Shown here piece by piece: positions 6,644 through 11,566 of a stretch of 11,566 bases of DNA; position 1 is the first letter of the stretch; the number at the start of each line of letters is the position of its first letter. Below the pieces are notes generated by a model. It was not told the origin of the DNA and made no database searches. It worked only from the letters and a program-made list of their open reading frames with translations. The DNA is taken from the NCBI GenBank assembly GCA_937883885.1, contig CAKZXL010000582.1, forward strand, positions 1 through 11,566. The letters run 5' to 3'. Made by a program: the position numbers and the translations under genes. The stretch is from an uncultured Aquincola sp. GTDB taxonomy: Bacteria > Pseudomonadota > Gammaproteobacteria > Burkholderiales > Burkholderiaceae.

Positions 6644-9600
6644 TGTCGGCTCCCAGTCGTTCGCGCCAACGTGTCAGCGCCTTCAGCATGCCGTCCAGGC
6701 GGCCGCCCCCTTTTTGCACGATGGCCTCGGCCGAGGCCTGCAGGCGCCGGGTGTCGGCCTCGCCCAGCGACAGGCTGGTCCACACCACCACCGGCACCTC
6801 GCGCCAGCCCTCCATGCGGCTGATCGCGTCCAGCACGTCGAAGCCGTCCATGTCCGGCATCATCAGGTCGAGCACGATGATGTCGGGCGCCAGCGCATCC
6901 AGTTCGGCCAGTGCGCTGCGGGCATCGGTGCGTGCCATGGCGCTGATGCCCATGCCCTGCAGGGTGGCGCTCATCAGCTGCACCGCCATCGGGTCGTCGT
7001 CGATGATGAGCACCTGCGGGTCCGGCCCCAGCGCGGCGGTCAGCCGGTTCAACACCTTGACCACCTCCTGTGCATCGATGGGCTTGGCCACCACGTCGGC
7101 CACCGCAAAGCTGGCCACGCGCTGCGGCCGCGCCGTCATCGACAGTGCCAGCACGGGCGCGTGGCGCGGCTGGCGCGCCGCATCGAAGCGCAGGGTCTTG
7201 ACCAGCGACAGCCCGTTGTCGTCGGGCAGGCTCAGCGACAAGGTCATGGCCGAGTAGTCCAGCTGGGAGACCATGTGCACCGCCTCGCGCACCGTGCCCG
7301 CCGGCGCCACGCGGATGCCGGCCAGCGTCAGCGAGTCCACGGCCGCCTGCTGCACGGCGGGGTCTTCATGCACGAACAGCAGCGGCACGTCGCCCATGGG
7401 CCGCTGGCCGCCGGGCACATCCGTGCCGTGGTGGCGGTTGAGCACCGCCCAGAACACGCTGCCCACCCCCGGCGTGCTGCGCAGGCCCACGCGGCCGCCT
7501 TGCGCTTCGACCAGCCGCTTGGTCAGCGCCAGGCCCAGCCCCGTGCCCTGGTGCACCTTGCTCGACCCGTCGCTGAGCTGCGTGAAGTCGGCGAACAGGC
7601 GCGTCACGTCCTGGGCCGCGATGCCCACCCCGGTGTCGTGCACCTCCAGCACAAAATGCTCGGCATCGGTGGCCCGCGCGCGGATGCTCACGGTGCCGCC
7701 TTCGGGCGTGAACTTGATGGCGTTGGACAGGTAGTTGTAGAGCACCTGCTTCAGGCGCGCTTCGTCCAGCGTCAACGGGCCCAGCGCCGGGTCCAGGTCG
7801 GTGGAGATGCTGACCTTCTGCCGCGCGGCCGTCAGCTGCAGCACCTGCACCGTCTGCTGCACCACCTCGGCCAGGTCCAGCGCCTGGGGCCGGAACTCCA
7901 TGCGGCCCGCCTCCACCTTCGACAGGTCCAGGATGTCGTTGATCAGCTGCAGCAGGTGCTTGCCGCTGGAAGCGATGTGCCCGGTGAAGATGACCTGCTG
8001 GGGCGAATCGGCCGGCACCATGCCGGAGGTGAGCAGCTCCGCGAAGCCGATGATGGCGTTCAGCGGTGTGCGCAGCTCATGCGACATGTTGGCCAGGAAC
8101 GCGCTCTTGGCGCGGTTGGCGGCTTCTATGCGGCGGTTCTCGCTTTCCAGCCGCTCGGCCATGCGCTGCGCCGCCTCTGCCAGCTTGTCGCGCGTGATGT
8201 CCATCACCACGCCCAGCAGCCGCACCGGCCGCCCGCCGTCGAACTGCAGGGCGCCATGGATGTCGAGCCAGTGGATGCTGCCATCGGGCCACACGACGCG
8301 GCAGCGGCAATGCCAGGGGCTGTGGCTGTTCAAGGCCGCCTCGTACGACGCCATCACCTGCGCACGGTCCTCTTCATGCACATGGTCGAAGAAGCGATTC
8401 GGCCCCCAGTCGTGCACCCGGCCCGCATAGCCGAAGCACTGGTCGTGGCGCACCGAGCGCACGGTGGCACCCGTGACCAGGTCCACCTCCCAGTCGCCGA
8501 TGCGCGCCACCTCCAGCACGAAGCGCAGCCGGGCCTCGCTTTCACGCAGCGCCGCTTCGGTGCGACGTTGCATCGAGATGTCACGCGCGATCTTGGCCGC
8601 GCCCACCACGCGCCCTTGTGCATCGCGGATGGGTGATACCGAAATGGAAACGTCGATCGGCTTGCCGCTCTGGTGCACGCGCACGGTGTCGAACGGCGGC
8701 ACGCTGGCGCCGCGGGCCAGCTCGGCCACGATGCGGGCTTCTTCGTGCAGGCGGTCCACCGGGATCAGCATCTGGATGGGCTGGCCCACGGCCTCGTCGG
8801 CGCTGTAGCCGAACAGCTGCTCGGCGGCCTCGTTCCAGTCGGTGATCTGCCCGCTCAAGGTCTTGCCGATGATGGCGTCGGTCGACGACGCGACGATCGC
8901 GGCCAGCCGCGCGTTCTCGACCTCGGCCTGCACCAGCTCGGTCCGGTCGCGGAACACCAGCGCCAGGCCGCGCACCGCGCCTGCCTGGTCCTGGATGACC
9001 GAAGCCCGCACCACCAGCGGCGTGCGCCGGCCCTGTCGGCCCACCAGCGTGGTCAGGTGCGGGGCCTGCGCCGCCAGCCCCAGGCCCACGACCATGTCCA
9101 CCGGGTTCTGCGCCGCCACGTCGGCGGGCAGGCCTTCGCGCTGCCACACCTGGCGCAGCGGGCGGCCCAGCGCATCGGCCCGGCTCCAGCCGGTCAGGCG
9201 CTCGGCCAATGGGTCCATCTGGGTGATGCGGCCTTCACGGTCGGTGGCCATGAAGCCGGCGTCGATGCCGGCCAGCGCCGCCATCAGGCTTTGCTCGGCC
9301 CGGTGCGCGGTGTCTTCCGCCTCCTGCCGGCGCGTGACCTCGGCCTGGAGGTCACGGATGGCCGCTTGCAGCTGCCCCACGGACGGGATCTTCAAGGCCC
9401 GCGGCAACAGCACCCACAGCGCCACCGCGGTGACGACCGAGACCACCGCCGTCACGCTCTTGGTCAGGGCCTGCAGCCAGTAGTCGGGCCACCAGAGGGT
9501 CCACACGTCCATCACATGCGTGGTGCCGCAGGCAAAGATGAAGGCGCCGAAGAGGCCGTAGACCCAGGCCAAGGAACGCTCCTGCCGCAGCTGCGCGAAG

Positions 9601-9740
9601 CGCCACAAGGCCAGCGGGATGGAGAAGTAGGCGGCAGCGATCAGCGCATCGGCGCCCACGAAGGTCCACAGCAGGCCCGGTGTCCATGTGAAACAGTAAC
9701 CATGGGGCAGGAAGCTGCCCTGGCCGAAAAATGCGTCCAC
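6630..9740 (-). CDS. Hybrid sensor histidine kinase with ethylene-receptor-type membrane domain, three PAS and two receiver domains
   Basis: Membrane sensor kinase of 1036 residues. Residues about 10-115 form three helices of the ETR1-like ethylene-binding type: PHGYCFTWTPGLLW, then GADALIAAAYFSIPL, FGAFIFACGTTHVMDVWT and LTKSVTAVVSVVTA. Asp31, Tyr38, Phe67, Ile68, Cys71 and His75 correspond to ETR1 Asp25, Tyr32, Phe61, Ile62, Cys65 and His69 with identical spacing. A coiled coil (about 120-155) leads to PAS domains at about 148-270, 275-390 and 400-520. The HisKA segment carries His554 (NMSHELRTPLN). The ATPase domain shows the N box (YNYLSNAIKF, about 668-677), DTGVGI (702) and GTGLGL (732). 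Receiver 1 (785-903) has Ser835 where the phospho-Asp should be. Receiver 2 (909-1025) is intact, with Asp914-916 and Asp958. The GTG start at 9740 is chosen for a perfect AGGAGG upstream; the frame stays open to a TTG at 9890, but that extension looks non-coding. The ligand (ethylene, copper or other) is not known. Confidence 0.93.
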   Translation of the reverse strand: MDAFFGQGSFLPHGYCFTWTPGLLWTFVGADALIAAAYFSIPLALWRFAQLRQERSLAWVYGLFGAFIFACGTTHVMDVWTLWWPDYWLQALTKSVTAVVSVVTAVALWVLLPRALKIPSVGQLQAAIRDLQAEVTRRQEAEDTAHRAEQSLMAALAGIDAGFMATDREGRITQMDPLAERLTGWSRADALGRPLRQVWQREGLPADVAAQNPVDMVVGLGLAAQAPHLTTLVGRQGRRTPLVVRASVIQDQAGAVRGLALVFRDRTELVQAEVENARLAAIVASSTDAIIGKTLSGQITDWNEAAEQLFGYSADEAVGQPIQMLIPVDRLHEEARIVAELARGASVPPFDTVRVHQSGKPIDVSISVSPIRDAQGRVVGAAKIARDISMQRRTEAALRESEARLRFVLEVARIGDWEVDLVTGATVRSVRHDQCFGYAGRVHDWGPNRFFDHVHEEDRAQVMASYEAALNSHSPWHCRCRVVWPDGSIHWLDIHGALQFDGGRPVRLLGVVMDITRDKLAEAAQRMAERLESENRRIEAANRAKSAFLANMSHELRTPLNAIIGFAELLTSGMVPADSPQQVIFTGHIASSGKHLLQLINDILDLSKVEAGRMEFRPQALDLAEVVQQTVQVLQLTAARQKVSISTDLDPALGPLTLDEARLKQVLYNYLSNAIKFTPEGGTVSIRARATDAEHFVLEVHDTGVGIAAQDVTRLFADFTQLSDGSSKVHQGTGLGLALTKRLVEAQGGRVGLRSTPGVGSVFWAVLNRHHGTDVPGGQRPMGDVPLLFVHEDPAVQQAAVDSLTLAGIRVAPAGTVREAVHMVSQLDYSAMTLSLSLPDDNGLSLVKTLRFDAARQPRHAPVLALSMTARPQRVASFAVADVVAKPIDAQEVVKVLNRLTAALGPDPQVLIIDDDPMAVQLMSATLQGMGISAMARTDARSALAELDALAPDIIVLDLMMPDMDGFDVLDAISRMEGWREVPVVVWTSLSLGEADTRRLQASAEAIVQKGGGRLDGMLKALTRWRERLGADSGHE

Positions 9741-9748
9741 CTGGGAGT

Positions 9749-9754
9749 CCTCCT
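9749..9754 (-). promoter_or_regulatory. Strong ribosome binding site fixing the kinase start
   Basis: On the minus strand, AGGAGG lies eight bases before the GTG at 9740. It is a full match to the anti-Shine-Dalgarno core and much stronger than anything near the other possible starts. It supports a GTG start that places the ETR1-like helices directly at the N-terminus. Confidence 0.8.
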
Positions 9755-9841
9755 CAGCCAACGACTGCCGAGGTGTAGCGTACCCGGCCAGACCTTGCCC
9801 ACCCCCGTGATCGGCCCCTTGACCGAGCCCAAGCGCCGGCT

Positions 9842-9893
9842 TTGTCCGACAGCGCTGCAACCTGGACTGCCTAAGCTTGTCCGATTGCAACTG
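9842..9893 (+). repeat. Imperfect direct repeat, candidate operator
   Basis: TTGTCCGA occurs at 9842-9849 and again at 9877-9884, 35 bases apart. Each copy is followed by TGCAAC (9856-9861 and 9886-9891), at gaps of six and one bases. The second copy of the pair ends 21 bases before the PfpI-family start codon. A tandem element of this size between divergent genes is typical of a regulator binding site, but it matches no operator that I recognise. Confidence 0.4.
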
Positions 9894-9914
9894 AGTGCCT
9901 CACCGGAGTACGCC

Positions 9915-10454
9915 ATGCCTGACCACAAGCTTTCTTCCCGCCGCATCCTGATCGTTGCCACCGATGGCTTCGAGCAATCGGAGCTGCTGGTTCCGCAAGA
10001 GGAACTGACGGCGCTGGGTGCCACCGTGCACGTGGCTTCGCCCAAGACGGGCGAGATCAAGGGCTGGGACCACACCGACTGGGGCAAGAGCGTCAAGGTC
10101 GACCTGCCGCTGTCCCAGGCCGACGCCAAGGACTACGACGCGCTGGTGCTGCCCGGCGGCCAGATGAACCCGGACGCACTGCGCCTGGAGCCCGACGCCA
10201 TTGCACTGATCAAGGCCTTCGCGGCGGCCGGCAAGCCGGTGGCGGCGGTGTGCCACGCACCGTGGCTGCTGATCGATGCCGGCCTGGTCAAGGACCGCAA
10301 GGTGACCTCGTGGCCTTCGGTGCGCACCGACCTGACCAATGCGGGCGCCACCGTGGTGGACGAATCGGCCGTGATCGACCGCGGCATCATCACCAGCCGC
10401 AAGCCCGAGGACCTGCACGACTTCGTCCGGGCGATCGCCTCGCAGCTGAACTGA
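9915..10454 (+). CDS. DJ-1/PfpI superfamily protein (type 1 glutamine amidotransferase-like; YhbO/PfpI group)
   Basis: A 179-residue cytoplasmic protein with the DJ-1/PfpI fold. The nucleophile-elbow motif AVCHAPWLL places Cys113 next to His114. An N-terminal Glu20 (ATDGFEQSEL) matches the conserved acidic residue near the reactive Cys, and the PGG loop (80-82) is present. Members are variously described as cysteine proteases, glyoxalases, protein or nucleotide deglycases, or stress proteins; sequence does not decide among these. The ATG at 9915 has GGAG at 9905-9908, six bases away. The frame is open far upstream, but only as a shadow of the antisense kinase gene. It diverges from the kinase and ends just before a hairpin at 10465-10487. 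Confidence 0.92.
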   Translation: MPDHKLSSRRILIVATDGFEQSELLVPQEELTALGATVHVASPKTGEIKGWDHTDWGKSVKVDLPLSQADAKDYDALVLPGGQMNPDALRLEPDAIALIKAFAAAGKPVAAVCHAPWLLIDAGLVKDRKVTSWPSVRTDLTNAGATVVDESAVIDRGIITSRKPEDLHDFVRAIASQLN

Positions 10455-10464
10455 TGCGCGACCG

Positions 10465-10487
10465 GCGCAGGGCGCAAGGCCCTGCGC
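10465..10487. terminator. Perfect 9-bp hairpin between convergent genes, probable bidirectional terminator
   Basis: GCGCAGGGC, a five-base loop GCAAG, then GCCCTGCGC form a perfect GC-only-closed stem. It begins ten bases after the PfpI-family stop and ends six bases before the Bug-gene stop on the other strand. There is no T-run on either side, so intrinsic termination may be weak or assisted. The position between two convergent gene ends is the main support. Confidence 0.55.
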
Positions 10488-10493
10488 GCCCCG

Positions 10494-11477
10494 TCAGTCG
10501 CCCTTGAAGCCCGTGGCCTTGACCAGCCCCGCCCAGCGCTGACCTTCGGACCTGATCAGCTTGTCGGTATCGGCCCGGCTGCTGGTGCTGGTGCTGAAGC
10601 CGGCCTCGACCATCCGCGCCTGCACATCGGGCAGGCGCAGCGTGTCCTGCAGCTGCTTGTTCAGCAGGTCCAGCACCGGCGCCGGCGTGCCGGCCGGGGC
10701 CAGCACCGCGAACCAGGTGGACACGTTCACCTTGGGCAGGCCGGCTTCGGCAAAGGTGGGCACGTCGGGCAGCAGCGGCGAGCGCTGCGGCGCGGTGGTG
10801 GCCAGCGCACGCATCTTGCCGCCCTTGATCTGCGCCGCCCCCAGCGCGGTGGACACGAAGCTGCCGGCCACGTCGCCCGAGACGATGGCCGTCACCGCAT
10901 CGCCGGTGGCGCGGTAGTGCACCGGCTCCACCTTGAAGCCGCCGGCCTCGGCCAGCAGCTCGGCGCCGAAGTGGCCCGGCGTGCCGGCGCCGAAGGTGGC
11001 GATGTTGGTCTTGTCGGCCTGGGCCTTGGCCGCTTTGACGAAGTCGGCCACCGTCTTGTGCGGCGAGTTGGCGGGCACCACGAAGACGAAGTCCACCTTG
11101 CACAGCTCGGCCACGCCCACCAGTTCCTTGGTGGGGTCGTAGGGCAGCTTGCTGAAAGCCGCCGGCGCGATGGAGATGGAGCCGGCCTCGCCCAGCAGCA
11201 GGGTGTAGCCGTCGGCCGGACTCTTGGCCACCGTCTGCGCGGCGATCTGGCCGCCGGCGCCCGCGCGGTTGTCCACCACCACCTGCTGCTTGAGCGCCTG
11301 GCCCAGCCGGTCAGACACCAGCCGCGCCAGCACGTCGGGCGCGGTGCCGGGCGCATAGCCCACCACCAGCTTGACCGGCTTGTCGGGGTAGCCGGCCTGC
11401 GCATGGCCGGTGCCTGCCCAGGTGCCCGCCACCAGGGCCGCCACAACGGCCAGCAGTTGTCGCTTGTTCGCTTGCAT
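10494..11477 (-). CDS. Bug/TctC-family periplasmic solute-binding protein (tripartite tricarboxylate transporter receptor type)
   Basis: A 327-residue exported binding protein, a normal length for the family. It has a clear signal peptide: basic MQANKRQ, a hydrophobic stretch LLAVVAALVAGTW, and probable cleavage after HAQA at residue 28. The mature start YPDKPVKLVVGY and the segments VVVDNRAGAGGQIAAQTVAKSPADGYTLLLG (65-95) and LPDVPTFAEAGLP are hallmarks of Bug proteins. The usual GGxxD ligand loop is here GTAPD, with Asp48 kept. Family members bind small carboxylates or similar anions and may feed a TctAB transporter or act as co-sensors; no TctA or TctB gene is in the window, so it is an orphan. 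The ATG at 11477 has GGAG seven bases upstream. The ligand is unknown. Confidence 0.94.
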   Translation of the reverse strand: MQANKRQLLAVVAALVAGTWAGTGHAQAGYPDKPVKLVVGYAPGTAPDVLARLVSDRLGQALKQQVVVDNRAGAGGQIAAQTVAKSPADGYTLLLGEAGSISIAPAAFSKLPYDPTKELVGVAELCKVDFVFVVPANSPHKTVADFVKAAKAQADKTNIATFGAGTPGHFGAELLAEAGGFKVEPVHYRATGDAVTAIVSGDVAGSFVSTALGAAQIKGGKMRALATTAPQRSPLLPDVPTFAEAGLPKVNVSTWFAVLAPAGTPAPVLDLLNKQLQDTLRLPDVQARMVEAGFSTSTSSRADTDKLIRSEGQRWAGLVKATGFKGD

Positions 11478-11566
11478 GCGCTTGTCTCCGTGTTGTGCTG
11501 CAAGCAGTGTGGTGCGCCGCGGCCGGCGCGGCTGTCATCCCCGGTGGGGACACGTCAGATGGAAAC
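11478..11566 (-). promoter_or_regulatory. Upstream region of the Bug gene, cut by the window edge
   Basis: These 89 bases contain the ribosome site for the Bug gene and a small inverted repeat, CCCC-GGT-GGGG (11539-11549). I see no convincing -35/-10 pair and no start of another gene. Any promoter or divergent regulator would lie further right. Confidence 0.25.

Larger units (their letters stand above)
9741..9914. promoter_or_regulatory. Divergent promoter region between the sensor kinase and the DJ-1/PfpI gene
   Basis: These 174 bases separate two genes that point away from each other, so both promoters should lie here. On the plus strand, TTGACC (9819-9824) is a good -35 match, but the sequences 16-18 bases further on (around 9841-9848) are poor -10 boxes. 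No convincing sigma-70 promoter was found on the minus strand. A duplicated element (9842-9893) is the most conspicuous structure and could be an operator shared by both genes. Confidence 0.45.

Noticed and set aside
6396..8636. Open frame of 746 codons on the plus strand opposite the receiver and kinase genes
   Set aside because: The translation is repetitive in His, Arg, Gln and Ala with no motif, while the opposite strand carries clear kinase, PAS and receiver motifs.
11539..11549. CCCC-GGT-GGGG inverted repeat upstream of the Bug gene as an operator
   Set aside because: Only four base pairs per arm, and no second copy or recognisable regulator consensus; mentioned only in the description of the region.

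Overview
The window is very GC-rich, densely packed DNA with GC-ending codons. This, together with an orphan Bug/TctC-type solute-binding protein, points to a betaproteobacterium of the order Burkholderiales. That placement is an inference; there is no rRNA or other phylogenetic marker here.

Left part (1-6194): a carotenoid locus laid out like the Pantoea-type cluster. Four genes run rightward with overlapping ends: crtX (glycosyltransferase), crtY (lycopene beta-cyclase), crtI (phytoene desaturase) and crtB (phytoene synthase). Facing them on the minus strand are crtZ (beta-carotene 3-hydroxylase) and crtW (beta-carotene 4-ketolase), which overlap by an ATGA. The 3' ends of crtB and crtW overlap by 74 bases. 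Together the genes cover GGPP -> phytoene -> lycopene -> beta-carotene -> hydroxylated and ketolated xanthophylls (zeaxanthin, canthaxanthin, astaxanthin) -> glycosides. crtE (GGPP synthase) is not in the window; it may lie just to the left.

Middle (6251-9740, minus strand): a hybrid sensor histidine kinase and a stand-alone receiver protein, translationally coupled. The kinase starts with a three-helix membrane domain of the ethylene-receptor (ETR1) type that keeps the Asp/Tyr/Cys/His copper-site residues at exactly the ETR1 spacing. Three PAS domains, a kinase core, a degenerate receiver and an intact receiver follow. The pair lies on the same strand as crtZ-crtW and only 56 bases upstream of crtZ. 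A kinase-receiver-crtZ-crtW transcription unit is therefore plausible, and this is the most interesting feature of the window.

Right part (9741-11566): a 174-base divergent intergenic region with a duplicated sequence element, then a DJ-1/PfpI-family protein on the plus strand. After a short gap with a strong hairpin comes a periplasmic Bug-family binding protein on the minus strand.

No rRNA, tRNA, CRISPR, insertion sequence or phage gene was seen. The long open frames antisense to the crt and kinase genes are explained by high GC content.
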